Assembly: GCA_016872495.1 (NCBI GenBank)
Contig: VGZT01000012.1
Location: forward strand, 1 to 52,509
Reading direction: 5' to 3'
From: SAR202 cluster bacterium
GTDB taxonomy: Bacteria; Chloroflexota; Dehalococcoidia; Lucifugimonadales; Lucifugimonadaceae
DNA: 52,509 nt
The notes under the pieces are model-generated. The model saw only the letters and a program-made list of their open reading frames with translations, was not told the origin of the DNA and searched no databases. Positions 8,020-16,199 of the stretch are shown in pieces. Each line of letters opens with the position of its first letter. Position 1 is the first letter of the stretch. The translations under genes were made by a program, and so were the position numbers.

Positions 8020-8697
8020 TTGAAAACCCCGAACCGAATCCAGATCGCGATCGACGGTCCCGTCGGCGCAGGCAAGACGACCGTGGGCCGGCGGCTCGCG
8101 CAGGTTCTCGGGGTCCGATTCCTGGATACCGGACTGACCTACCGGGCGGTCACACGCGAATGCCTGGCGCGTGGGATCGATCCGTCCGATGCCGGGGCGG
8201 TCGGAAGGGTGGCGTTGTCCATAAAGCTTTCCGTCGGGATATCGGACACCGGGGACCCGGTCGTGATCGTGGACGGGAAAGACGTGACCGAGGAGTTGCG
8301 CTCGGTCGACATCGACCGGACGGTATCGGCCGTGTCGGCAATACCGGCCGTTCGCCAGCACATGGTGCGGGCACAACGAGCGATCGCCAGCTCCAGCGCC
8401 ATCGTGATGGTCGGGAGGGACATCGGCACGGTCGTGCTGCCTGGCGCCCACCTGAAGATCTTCCTCACGGCCAGCGACGCTACCCGGGCCCGTCGACGGC
8501 ACGCCGAGCTTTCGGCACAGGGATCGAAGGTCACATATGACGCCGTGCTCGACGCATTGCGAAGCCGGGACCGCATCGATTCGGAACGGGAAACCTCCCC
8601 GCTGCGCCCGGCACGGGACGCACGGATCGTAGACACTGACAACATGAGCCTCGAGGAAGTGGTCAATACGATCGTTCGCCTGGTACCAGCCGTCTGA
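8020..8697 (+). CDS. cmk: Cytidylate kinase
   Basis: About 225 residues. Phosphorylates CMP/dCMP with ATP in the cytosol, feeding CTP and dCTP pools. The P-loop reads GPVGAGKTTVGRRLA near the N-terminus; the CMP-binding insert (DVTEELRSVDIDRTVSAVSA) and MVGRDIGTVVLP, then the lid arginines (ATRARRR), follow in the expected order. The TTG start at 8020 is supported by GGGAGG seven bases upstream. Its TGA stop overlaps the ATG of the acyltransferase by one base, and the cmk-plsC pairing is common in bacteria. Confidence 0.95.
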   Translation: MKTPNRIQIAIDGPVGAGKTTVGRRLAQVLGVRFLDTGLTYRAVTRECLARGIDPSDAGAVGRVALSIKLSVGISDTGDPVVIVDGKDVTEELRSVDIDRTVSAVSAIPAVRQHMVRAQRAIASSSAIVMVGRDIGTVVLPGAHLKIFLTASDATRARRRHAELSAQGSKVTYDAVLDALRSRDRIDSERETSPLRPARDARIVDTDNMSLEEVVNTIVRLVPAV

Positions 8698-9434
8698 TGG
8701 CCTTCCGCTTCTGGTGGTACAAGGCCTGCAATGCTGCCTTCAGGGGGACGCTGGCGGCATTTTGCGACTACCGGGTCGAGGGACGAACGCTGATCCCCGG
8801 GCACGGTCCGCTCCTGGTCGTGGCCAACCACCAGAGCAACATGGACCCGCCCATCATGGGCGTGAGCCTGACCCGCAACTCCCGCTTCCTGGCCAAGGAC
8901 GGCCTCTTCCGATTCCCGCCCGCCTCCCTCTTCCTCAAGGCGTACGGCGCACACCCGGTGAAGCGCGACCAGGTTGACGTCGGGGCCTACCAGTGGGTAC
9001 TGAGCCAGCTGGGGCATTCGAACGGAACCGTGACCATCTTCCCCGAGGGGACGCGTAGCCCCGGTAAGATGCGAAAGGCGCGGCCGGGGATCGCCAGCCT
9101 GGCCATCCGAAGCGGCGCGACCCTGTTGCCGGTCGGCATTGCCGGGACCGAAAACTACAGGTCTTATTTGCGCGTGTTCATTCCCACCGGTTGGATCCAC
9201 GTCCGGGTCGGAAGGCCATTCCGGGTCAAGGCATCTGAGCAAGCGCTGGGCAAGCAGGGCATGGAAGAAGTGACGACTGAGATCATGCTGCGTATCGCCG
9301 AGCTTCTGCCGGGCCGCTATCACGGCCACTACGCGGGCAGCGTGGGGCAGCCGTGGAAGTACACCGACGAAGTGGACCTGGCGGACGGTGGAAAGGCTTC
9401 GACGCCTCCGGCCGCGGCCGTCCTGGAGCGCTGA
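8697..9434 (+). CDS. plsC: 1-acyl-sn-glycerol-3-phosphate acyltransferase-like (PlsC family)
   Basis: About 245 residues. Membrane-associated acyltransferase adding the second acyl chain to lysophosphatidate in phospholipid synthesis. Motif I (NHQSNMDPP, the H-x4-D catalytic dyad), motif II (FLAKDGLFRFP), motif III (IFPEGTRSPG) and motif IV (LLPVGIAGTE) are all in order. The C-terminal 40 residues after the domain are low-complexity and probably dispensable. The ATG overlaps the cmk stop and glmS follows after three bases, so cmk-plsC-glmS is one transcript. Acyl acceptor specificity is inferred from the family. Confidence 0.9.
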   Translation: MAFRFWWYKACNAAFRGTLAAFCDYRVEGRTLIPGHGPLLVVANHQSNMDPPIMGVSLTRNSRFLAKDGLFRFPPASLFLKAYGAHPVKRDQVDVGAYQWVLSQLGHSNGTVTIFPEGTRSPGKMRKARPGIASLAIRSGATLLPVGIAGTENYRSYLRVFIPTGWIHVRVGRPFRVKASEQALGKQGMEEVTTEIMLRIAELLPGRYHGHYAGSVGQPWKYTDEVDLADGGKASTPPAAAVLER

Positions 9435-9437
9435 GGC

Positions 9438-11279
9438 ATGTGCGGAATCATCGCCTACACCGGCCGGCAGCAGGCAGCTCCAATACTGATTGAGGCCCTC
9501 AAGACGCTCGAATATCGCGGCTACGACAGCGCGGGCATAGCGGTAGCTGCGGAAAAAGGGATGAATACCGCGAAGGTGGCGGGCCGGGTCGAAGCGCTCG
9601 CGTCCAGCGTGAAGAAGAGGGACGTGCGCGGCACAACAGGGATCGGGCACACCCGGTGGGCGACGCACGGGGGAGTTACCGACCGCAACGCGCATCCGCA
9701 CGTCAGCACCGATGGCAGCATGGCCATCGTCCATAACGGGATCGTCGAGAACTACCTCGAATTGAAAGCTGGCCTGGTCGCACGCGGCTACCGGTTCGCC
9801 TCCGATACCGACTCGGAAGTCATCGTTCACATGATGGATGGGTTCATGAAGGACGGCGACAACCTGGAGACGGCGCTGCGCAAGACGGCTCGCATGATTC
9901 GGGGCGCGGCTGCGATCGTGGCCCTCGCCACGGACGATCCGGGCAAGGTGGTTGGACTAAGGCTCGGAAACGCGGGTGGGCTCGTGTGCGGGTTTGGTGA
10001 CGGCCAGAACTTGCTCGCCTCTGACCTGCTGGCTCTCCTGCCCCATACCAACCGGGTTGCGTACCTGGAGAGCGGAGAGGTGGCCATTGCCACACGCACC
10101 GGGCTCAGTTTTATCGACCTTGAGGGGCGGGCCGTCAATAAGCAGGAGATCGTGGTAGAGCGCACCCGTGAAGCGGCCGCGCGCGGCAAATTCCCGCATT
10201 TCATGGCGAAGGAGATCGCGGAGCAGCCGCAGGCCGCGACGGCCTGCCTGCGGCAGAGGATCGACTTCGAACGTGGAAGGATCGAGCTGCCCGAACTCAA
10301 GCTGACCGCCGGCGAGGTCAGGAAGCTGCGCCAGGTGGTGCTCATCGGCATGGGAACGAGCCTTCACGCTGCGATGGCGGGCGCCCATGCCATCGAGGCG
10401 ATCGCCCGAATTCCAGCGAGGGCCGAGAACGCTTCGGAGTTCCGTTATCGCGAGCCCGTGATCGGGCCAGAGACCCTGGTCGTCGCCGTGACCCAGTCGG
10501 GGGAGACGGCCGATACGCTCGCGGCGATGGACGAAGCGCGTCGCCGGTCGGCTCGCCAGTTCGCCGTAACTGAAGTCGACGGCTCGCAGGCCACGCGCAT
10601 CGCCGACGCCACCCTCCTGCTGCGGGCGGGCCAGGAGATCGGAGTGGCCTCGACCAAGACCATGACCTGCTCGATGGTCGTGCTCACATTGCTGGCGCTT
10701 TACCTTGGACGCCTGCGCGGTGAACTGGCGCCCGATCGGGAACGTGCCGCGGTCGAGCAGCTGGCGGCCTTGCCGAGACTGCTTTCAGCGATGACCGAGC
10801 TCGAGGACGGATATCGGACGTTGGCCGAGCGCATCAAGTCCACGGACCACCTTCTCTACCTGGGCCGCGGTCCGCTGTTTCCGCTTGCGCTGGAAGGCGC
10901 CCTGAAGATGAAGGAGATCGCCTACATCCACGCAGAGGGCTACCCGGCCGGCGAGATGAAGCACGGGTTCATAGCACTCATCTCCGACAGGGTACCGACG
11001 ATCGTGCTGGCGCCCCGGAACGGGCTTTACGAGAAGATGCTGTCGAACGTGAACGAGGTCAAGGCACGGGGCGGCGAGGTGATCGCGATCCTGACCGAAG
11101 GTGACGAGGGCATAGCGAAGATCGTCGACCATGCGCTGTATGTGCCGGACGCGCCGGAGCTGATCCAGCCGATGCTGTCACTGGTGCCCATGCAGCTGCT
11201 CGCCTATCACGTTGCGGTCGGACTCAACCGCGATCCCGACAAGCCGCGCAACCTGGCAAAGACCGTAACCGTCGAGTGA
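9438..11279 (+). CDS. glmS: Glutamine--fructose-6-phosphate aminotransferase (isomerizing)
   Basis: 613 residues, full length. Makes glucosamine-6-phosphate from fructose-6-phosphate and glutamine, the entry to cell-wall amino sugars. MCGIIAYTG gives the N-terminal nucleophile Cys2 of the glutaminase domain (to about 240). Two SIS sugar-isomerase domains follow, with VAVTQSGETADTLAA and the C-terminal EGYPAGEMKHGFIAL, ending KTVTVE as in the family. GGAG in the end of plsC serves as ribosome site. No glmS ribozyme is visible upstream, in keeping with its position as third gene of an operon. Confidence 0.97.
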   Translation: MCGIIAYTGRQQAAPILIEALKTLEYRGYDSAGIAVAAEKGMNTAKVAGRVEALASSVKKRDVRGTTGIGHTRWATHGGVTDRNAHPHVSTDGSMAIVHNGIVENYLELKAGLVARGYRFASDTDSEVIVHMMDGFMKDGDNLETALRKTARMIRGAAAIVALATDDPGKVVGLRLGNAGGLVCGFGDGQNLLASDLLALLPHTNRVAYLESGEVAIATRTGLSFIDLEGRAVNKQEIVVERTREAAARGKFPHFMAKEIAEQPQAATACLRQRIDFERGRIELPELKLTAGEVRKLRQVVLIGMGTSLHAAMAGAHAIEAIARIPARAENASEFRYREPVIGPETLVVAVTQSGETADTLAAMDEARRRSARQFAVTEVDGSQATRIADATLLLRAGQEIGVASTKTMTCSMVVLTLLALYLGRLRGELAPDRERAAVEQLAALPRLLSAMTELEDGYRTLAERIKSTDHLLYLGRGPLFPLALEGALKMKEIAYIHAEGYPAGEMKHGFIALISDRVPTIVLAPRNGLYEKMLSNVNEVKARGGEVIAILTEGDEGIAKIVDHALYVPDAPELIQPMLSLVPMQLLAYHVAVGLNRDPDKPRNLAKTVTVE

Positions 11280-11299
11280 TGCCGGCCCTGTCGGCATCA
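11277..11299. terminator. Hairpin at convergent glmS/trpF ends
   Basis: An 8-bp perfect inverted repeat (TGATGCCG, 7-base loop, CGGCATCA) begins in the glmS stop codon. It lies between convergent glmS and trpF and may serve both strands. There is no clear T tract, so intrinsic termination is uncertain. Confidence 0.4.
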
Positions 11300-11355
11300 T
11301 TCTGAGCCCGAGAGGCCGGGCGCGAAGGGTCTACCGAGACGTCCCGGCGTGGCCC

Positions 11356-12018
11356 CTAGCCGCGTGGGGCCACCCGCACCGCCCGGATGAAGGCGCGGAT
11401 CTTCTCCGGGTCCTTTTGCCCGTCGGTCTCGACTCCGCTGGATATGTCGACCCCCCAGGGGGAAAGGCGGCCCAGCGCCGCTCCTACGTTCGACGGGGTT
11501 AGTCCGCCTGCAAGCAGGACCTTCTCGAGGCTGGCGACGCCTTCAGCGGCTGACCAATCAAAGACTACGCCCCCGCCGCCCGGGACCCGCGGGTCATCCC
11601 GGTCGAGGAGCACAATCTCGCCCGCGTCGAGCGCGCGCAGGGCGCGCACGCGCACTGTCTCAGGGGTGTCGGAGGGCTTCACCCGGACCTGCCGCAGCAC
11701 CGGCACGCGCAACGATTTGCCGTAGTCCTGGGTCTCCTCGCCGTTCAGCTGAGCGATATCCAGGCAGCAGGCTTCGATGACCTCCGAGACCCATTCCAGG
11801 GGCTGATTGCGGAACAGTCCGACGAGGCGCGGCCCTGGCCCGGCGCCGGCGTGGGACCATTCGTGGCGAAACCGCTCGATGATCGCCCTGGCCTGCGGCA
11901 CGAGTAGCTGGCGCCGTACGCCCTCCACGAAAACGAACCCGAGGTAGTCGGCACCCGCGCGCGCCGCGACCATGGCGTTGTCGCAGTCGCGCATGCCACA
12001 GATCTTGACGCGCGTCAT
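11356..12018 (-). CDS. trpF: Phosphoribosylanthranilate isomerase
   Basis: About 220 residues, single TIM barrel. Carries out the Amadori rearrangement of phosphoribosyl-anthranilate, third step of tryptophan synthesis. TRVKICGMRD at the N-terminus holds the catalytic cysteine. LGFVFVEGVRRQL, VGLFRNQP, AQLNGEE, FDWSAAEG, LLAGGLTPSNV and VDISSGVE follow in family order. The ATG overlaps the trpC stop (ATGA). It is the last gene of the operon in the window; trpB and trpA do not follow, as glmS is met head-on 76 bases later, so those genes must be elsewhere. Confidence 0.95.
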   Translation of the reverse strand: MTRVKICGMRDCDNAMVAARAGADYLGFVFVEGVRRQLLVPQARAIIERFRHEWSHAGAGPGPRLVGLFRNQPLEWVSEVIEACCLDIAQLNGEETQDYGKSLRVPVLRQVRVKPSDTPETVRVRALRALDAGEIVLLDRDDPRVPGGGGVVFDWSAAEGVASLEKVLLAGGLTPSNVGAALGRLSPWGVDISSGVETDGQKDPEKIRAFIRAVRVAPRG

Positions 12019-12866
12019 CGACCGGTCCGCCCGGCGCGTCTGCCCGGGTTCACCGGGAGCGCGGAGAGTTGACGGGCCAGGTCGGCCACTCCGGCCCCGG
12101 CACGCATCAGGGACTCGCCAACCAGCACCGCCCGCGCGCCCGCGCGGGCCATTCGCTCGACGTCGGCGACGCCCTTCATCCCGCTCTCGGCGATGAGCAG
12201 GCGATCTGCCGGCACCCTGGGAGCAAGCCTCTCGAACACTTCTAAAGAGGTCACCAGCGTTCGCAGGTTCCGGTTGTTGATGCCGATCAGCGGGGCTCCG
12301 GCGCCAATTGCGACCTCAAGCTCCGCTTCGTCGAACGACTCCACGAGCACCCCCAGCCCGAGACCGGCCGCGAGGTCGTGCAGGGCCCTGACCCGGGCCG
12401 GCTCCAGAATCGTGACGATCAGCAGGATCGCGTCAGCCCCGGCGGCACGTGCTTCGTATACCTGGTAGTCATCGAAAACGAAGTCCTTCTGGAGCACCGG
12501 AACGCCGAAGTCCCGGGCGACGCGCTTGGCCGAAACCATGTCGGTCAGCGTTCCAAGGAAATGCTTCTCTTCGGTCAGCACCGAGAGCGCGGCCGCGCCC
12601 GCTCTGCAGTAGATCTCCGCCTGCCGGACCGGATCGAGGTCCAGCTGGAGCTCGCCGCCTGATGGTGAAGCCCGCTTCATTTCGGCGATCAGCGCGACCC
12701 CGCCACGCTGCAGACCGGACTTGAAGTCCGAGGGGGGTGGCATGTCGGCGATGCGGGCACGAAGCTCCTCGAGAGGCACGTCGACCTTCTGGCGGGCGAC
12801 GACGTACTCCTTGATCGCCATGATGCGGTCGAGCACGGTGCCGGTCTTCTGCGGCCGGGAGCTCAC
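12015..12866 (-). CDS. trpC: Indole-3-glycerol phosphate synthase
   Basis: About 283 residues, TIM barrel. Closes the indole ring from carboxyphenylamino-deoxyribulose phosphate. Key segments: VALIAEMKRASPSGG (catalytic Lys), SVLTEEKHFLGT, FGVPVLQKDFVFDDYQVYEA (general acid Lys), LIGINNRNLRT, LLIAESGM and VLVGESLMRAG. The GTG start overlaps the trpD stop (GTGA) and its own stop overlaps trpF, consistent with translational coupling. The protein is monofunctional, not fused to TrpF. Confidence 0.95.
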   Translation of the reverse strand: MSSRPQKTGTVLDRIMAIKEYVVARQKVDVPLEELRARIADMPPPSDFKSGLQRGGVALIAEMKRASPSGGELQLDLDPVRQAEIYCRAGAAALSVLTEEKHFLGTLTDMVSAKRVARDFGVPVLQKDFVFDDYQVYEARAAGADAILLIVTILEPARVRALHDLAAGLGLGVLVESFDEAELEVAIGAGAPLIGINNRNLRTLVTSLEVFERLAPRVPADRLLIAESGMKGVADVERMARAGARAVLVGESLMRAGAGVADLARQLSALPVNPGRRAGRTGR

Positions 12867-13915
12867 GAAAGTGCCTGGCTCAACGCGATCAGTGCGTCCA
12901 GCTTCGCCGCCGCGGCGCCGGAGTCTATCGAACGCATGGCAAGTTCGGCGCCCTCCTGGAAGCTGCCCGCGGCACCGCCGGCGACCAGCGCGGCAGCCGC
13001 GTTGATCACCACCGCGATCCGTTGCGAGCGCTCCTGTCCAGGTGGGTGGTTGTGTCCGCCGCCCTTGCCTGCCAGGACGGACCGAACGACCCGGACCGAC
13101 TCGTCGACGCTCTTGACCGTGAGGTGCTCGGGCGAGCCGTCAGGGAGCCCGAACGCGGCTGGATCGGCGCGGCGCCTCTTGATCTCCCCGCCCTTCACCT
13201 GCCAGACGGCCGACTGGCCGCTGACCGCGATCTCGTCGCCGCCGTCGGCGCCGTGCACGATGAAGGCATGCGAGGCGCCCAGCAGCGCGAGCGCCTTCGC
13301 CACGCGGTCGACGAGTGATTCGTCGGCGATGCCAATCAGCTGCGCGCTGGCGCCGGCCGGATTCGTCAGCGGTCCGAGCAGATTGAAGACGGTCCTGATG
13401 CCGATCTCGCGGCGCACCGGTCCGACGAATTTCATCGCCGGGTGAAAAGTCTGCGCAAACAGGAACCCGACACCTGTCTCGCGCATGCAACGTGCGACGC
13501 CTTCCGGACTGAGGGCGATCTTCACGCCAAGCTTCTCAAGCACATCGGCGCTCCCCGAGGAGCTCGACGCCGCCCGGTTGCCATGTTTGGCCACTGTGAG
13601 GCCAGCCCCGGCAACAACGAACGCCGCCGTCGTCGAGATGTTGAAGGTGTGGCGGCCGTCCCCGCCGGTCCCGCACGTGTCTACTACCGGCCCGTCGAAT
13701 GCCACGTGGAGCGACTTCTCGCGCATGACGCGCGCCATCCCGGCGATCTCTTCCGCGGTTTCACCCTTCATGCGCAGCGCCGTGAGGAAGGCCGCAACCT
13801 GCGCGGGCGTTGCCTCGCCCGTCATCAGTTGTCGCATCGCGTCGGCGGCTTCATCTGCGGTCAGGTTTCGACCGCCGACCACTGCCTGCAGCGCCTCTCT
13901 GATCGTAGTCGTCAT
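12863..13915 (-). CDS. trpD: Anthranilate phosphoribosyltransferase
   Basis: About 350 residues, homodimer of the nucleoside phosphorylase type II fold. Transfers the phosphoribosyl group of PRPP to anthranilate. The PRPP loop reads DTCGTGGDGRHTFNISTTAA; VAKHGNRAASSSSGSADVLE, TFHPAMKFVGPVRREIGIRT and FNLLGPLTNPAGA follow as expected. The C-terminal TVKSVDESVRVVRSVLAGKG contains a short His/Gly loop but otherwise looks normal. It starts nine bases after the trpG stop. Confidence 0.95.
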   Translation of the reverse strand: MTTTIREALQAVVGGRNLTADEAADAMRQLMTGEATPAQVAAFLTALRMKGETAEEIAGMARVMREKSLHVAFDGPVVDTCGTGGDGRHTFNISTTAAFVVAGAGLTVAKHGNRAASSSSGSADVLEKLGVKIALSPEGVARCMRETGVGFLFAQTFHPAMKFVGPVRREIGIRTVFNLLGPLTNPAGASAQLIGIADESLVDRVAKALALLGASHAFIVHGADGGDEIAVSGQSAVWQVKGGEIKRRRADPAAFGLPDGSPEHLTVKSVDESVRVVRSVLAGKGGGHNHPPGQERSQRIAVVINAAAALVAGGAAGSFQEGAELAMRSIDSGAAAAKLDALIALSQALS

Positions 13916-13924
13916 GGTCGTGCC

Positions 13925-14488
13925 CTACATCTTCAGAAAATTGGAGAGCAATGCCTTGCCCGGTTCGGTGAGGATCGACTCCGGGTGGAACTGGACCCCT
14001 TCGACCCTCAAGCTGCGGTGCCGCACGCCCATGATCACGCCGTTGTCGGTTCGGGCCGTTACTTCGAGGTCCGCGGGTACCGATTCGGGCGTGATCGCGA
14101 GCGAATGGTAGCGAACGGCATTGAACGGATTGGGCAGGCCCTGGAACACGCCCTTGCCGTCGTGCCTGATTTGCGAAGTCTTGCCGTGCCTTATCTCGCC
14201 CGCCCCTGCGACGACTCCGCCGTAGGCCACCCCGATGCACTGGTGGCCCAGGCACACGCCGAGGACCGGCACCGAGCCGCCGAAGTGGCGTATCGCGCCG
14301 ACCGACACGCCGGCATGCTCCGGCGACGACGGCCCGGGCGAGACGACCACCCGCTCCGGCTTCATCAGGGCAAGGTCCTCGACCGTCGCATGGTCGTTTC
14401 GGACCACCTCGACTTCGGCACCCAGTTCGCTCAGGTACTGATACAGGTTGTACGTAAAGCTGTCGTAGTTGTCGATAAGCAGCAACAT
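13925..14488 (-). CDS. trpG: Anthranilate synthase component II (glutamine amidotransferase)
   Basis: About 187 residues. Class I glutaminase that supplies ammonia to TrpE. MLLLIDNYDSFTYNLYQYL is the classic N-terminus. VVSPGPSSPEHAG gives the oxyanion loop and VLGVCLGHQCIGVAYGG the nucleophilic Cys. GVQFHPESILTEPG provides the catalytic His and Glu. It lies nine bases after trpE. As elsewhere it may also serve p-aminobenzoate synthase, but its place in the trp operon makes anthranilate synthesis the main role. Confidence 0.96.
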   Translation of the reverse strand: MLLLIDNYDSFTYNLYQYLSELGAEVEVVRNDHATVEDLALMKPERVVVSPGPSSPEHAGVSVGAIRHFGGSVPVLGVCLGHQCIGVAYGGVVAGAGEIRHGKTSQIRHDGKGVFQGLPNPFNAVRYHSLAITPESVPADLEVTARTDNGVIMGVRHRSLRVEGVQFHPESILTEPGKALLSNFLKM

Positions 14489-14497
14489 GACCGCCCC

Positions 14498-16018
14498 CTA
14501 TCGCCCTGCGGCCAGTTCGGCCTCTTCGATTGCTCGCAGAGGGGCACGCATCTTATGAAGGGACTCCTCGTATTCACCTTCCGGCGTGCTGTCGGCCACG
14601 ACCCCGCCGCCGGCCTGCAGGTGAGCGACGCCGTCCTTCATGACGATCGTGCGGATGGCGATTGCCGTCTCCATATTGCCGGTGTACGAGAAGAAGCCAA
14701 CGCCGCCCGCGTACGGCCCCCGGCGGTCGGGCTCCAGCTCGGCGATCAGCTCCATCGCCCGTACCTTGGGGGCACCTGAGACCGTCCCCGCAGGGAACCC
14801 GGCCCGGAGTGCATCGAAAGCGTCGAGTCCCGGGCGCAGCTTCCCGGTCACATGCGAGACCAGGTGCATCACGTGGGAGTACTTCTCCACGTCCATCTTC
14901 TGGACTACCTTGACCGAGCCGGGGAGGCTGACCCTCCCGATGTCGTTGCGGCCGAGGTCGAGCAGCATGACGTGCTCAGCCCGCTCCTTCTCGTCGTTGC
15001 GCAACTCGGTTTCCAGGCGCTGGTCTTCTTCCGGGGTGACCCCGCGCGGCCGCGTACCGGCGATGGGATGCACCGCAACCTCGCCGTCAACCGCCTTCAC
15101 GAGCAGTTCCGGCGATGCGCCGATGATCTGGAACCCGTCGAGCTCGAAGAAGAACATGTAAGGCGACGGGTTGACCGTCCTGAGCGAGCGGTAGATATCG
15201 AATGGACCGACAAAGGTCGGGCGCTCGAGCCGTTGCGAAAGCACCACCTGGATGACTTCGCCTTCGAAGATCGCTCGTTTGCCCGCGTCGATCATTGCCT
15301 GGTAGGCCTTCCGGGTCATGTTCGGCCTGGTCGACTCGAAACCCGACGCCACGGTGCGTGGGTAAGCTGTGTAGTCTGTCCCGCCCAGCGCCGATACCGC
15401 CTGGACGCGCCTCGGATCGGGACGCCTGCGAGCGTTATCGGGCAGCGGTCCATCCAGGCGCTCTATCAGGGCCTCGACCCGCCGGATCGCCCCGTCGTAC
15501 GCCTGGCGCGGGTTCCCATCGACGCTTGCATGGGCCACCACTGAGATGCTGTGTTTCACGTGGTCGAACACCAGCAAGCCGTCGGTCATCAGGAAGACGG
15601 CCTCGGGCACGCCCACGCCTTCCCCGCGCAGCTCTGGCACGCGTGTCTCGAAGTGTCGAACGGCGTCGTAGGAAAGGAACCCGACCGCGCCGCCGTGAAA
15701 CAGCGTCGGCAGTCCAGGCACGCGGCCGTACTTGAAGCGCCCCATCTTCTTCCGGAGCAGCTCGAGCGGATCGACCGCCCCGTCGGGCTCGCCGCGGCCG
15801 GTCCGAAGCACCTCGGCAGGTTCGGTCCCGATGAAGCTGAAGCGTGCGACCTGTTCGCCGCCCTCTACCGATTCGAGCAGGAAGGAGTACGGGCCGCGCG
15901 CCGTCTTCAGGTAGGCCGAGACCGGAGTCTCCAGGTCTGCCGAGATCGTGCGGTAGACCGGTATCAGGTTGAACTTCTTAGCTACCGCCTCGAAGGTCTT
16001 GAAATCTGGGGTGTACAT
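14498..16018 (-). CDS. trpE: Anthranilate synthase component I
   Basis: About 506 residues. Converts chorismate to anthranilate with ammonia from TrpG. The N-terminal domain keeps the tryptophan feedback motif LLES-x10-S (residues 47-61), so allosteric inhibition is likely. The C-terminal chorismate-binding domain shows IEGEVIQVVLSQRLER, PSPYMFFFELDGFQIIGASP, PIAGTRPRG, DLGRNDIGRVS and FPAGTVSGAPKVRAMELI. The ribosome site AGGA sits at 16023-16026 with a short spacer to ATG 16018, and ten bases separate the ATG from the stop of a Trp-rich short ORF. The Shine-Dalgarno region is perfectly complementary to a segment of that ORF (see the separate entry), suggesting controlled translation. Confidence 0.97.
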   Translation of the reverse strand: MYTPDFKTFEAVAKKFNLIPVYRTISADLETPVSAYLKTARGPYSFLLESVEGGEQVARFSFIGTEPAEVLRTGRGEPDGAVDPLELLRKKMGRFKYGRVPGLPTLFHGGAVGFLSYDAVRHFETRVPELRGEGVGVPEAVFLMTDGLLVFDHVKHSISVVAHASVDGNPRQAYDGAIRRVEALIERLDGPLPDNARRRPDPRRVQAVSALGGTDYTAYPRTVASGFESTRPNMTRKAYQAMIDAGKRAIFEGEVIQVVLSQRLERPTFVGPFDIYRSLRTVNPSPYMFFFELDGFQIIGASPELLVKAVDGEVAVHPIAGTRPRGVTPEEDQRLETELRNDEKERAEHVMLLDLGRNDIGRVSLPGSVKVVQKMDVEKYSHVMHLVSHVTGKLRPGLDAFDALRAGFPAGTVSGAPKVRAMELIAELEPDRRGPYAGGVGFFSYTGNMETAIAIRTIVMKDGVAHLQAGGGVVADSTPEGEYEESLHKMRAPLRAIEEAELAAGR

Positions 16019-16117
16019 CGAATCCTCGTTAGTCCTCGTCCAGGTGTCGCCAGCCGGGCCAGGCGCGGACGCGCGTAAGCCACGCGCGGCGCGCCCCGGG
16101 CCAGGACCAGGATTCGA
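16018..16117 (-). promoter_or_regulatory. Anti-Shine-Dalgarno pairing upstream of trpE (candidate translational attenuator)
   Basis: On the transcript, AGGATTCGA (16026 down to 16018) contains the trpE Shine-Dalgarno and the A of its ATG. TCGAATCCT (16117 down to 16109) in the upstream short ORF is its perfect 9-nt complement. The upstream arm overlaps codons 28-31 of that ORF, ending in its first Trp codon. A ribosome held at Trp codons 31 or 33 would cover this arm and free the trpE ribosome site. The complementarity and codon positions are seen directly; the regulation is inference. Confidence 0.5.
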
Positions 16118-16199
16118 ACGGGCTGATGCCTGCGCGGTCCGGCTGGCGCTCCAGCAGCGCTACCACCGCCGGTGTCGAAGTCAACCGCGTTAATTCCAT
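16029..16199 (-). CDS. Trp-rich 56-residue ORF between trpS and trpE (putative leader peptide)
   Basis: A short ORF fills the trpS-trpE gap. It opens with an ATG overlapping the trpS stop (ATGGAATTAA) and ends ten bases before the trpE ATG. Third codon positions are mostly G or C, like neighbouring genes. Five Trp residues fall at 31, 33, 40, 47 and 50 (segments ESWSWPG, RAWLTR, AWPGWRH); a 56-residue protein would normally have none or one. It has no recognisable domain, signal peptide or membrane helix, and no Shine-Dalgarno of its own, so reinitiation by ribosomes leaving trpS is likely. I infer a regulatory leader whose translation senses charged tRNA-Trp, but a small functional protein is possible. 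Confidence 0.6.
   Translation of the reverse strand: MELTRLTSTPAVVALLERQPDRAGISPFESWSWPGARRAWLTRVRAWPGWRHLDED

Noticed and set aside
8139-9830. 563-codon minus-strand open frame
   Set aside because: It runs antisense to cmk, plsC and glmS, which all show family motifs; it arises from high GC.
13442-14779. 445-codon plus-strand open frame
   Set aside because: Antisense to trpE, trpG and trpD; His/Arg-rich shadow.
16100-16192. tRNA-like piece on the minus strand (GTTCGAATCC with a GCTGG/CCAGC hairpin)
   Set aside because: The T-loop-like GTTCGAATC has no paired stem and the hairpin loop is four, not seven, bases. The bases fit instead in the Trp-rich ORF, where TCGAATCCT is the trpE anti-Shine-Dalgarno.
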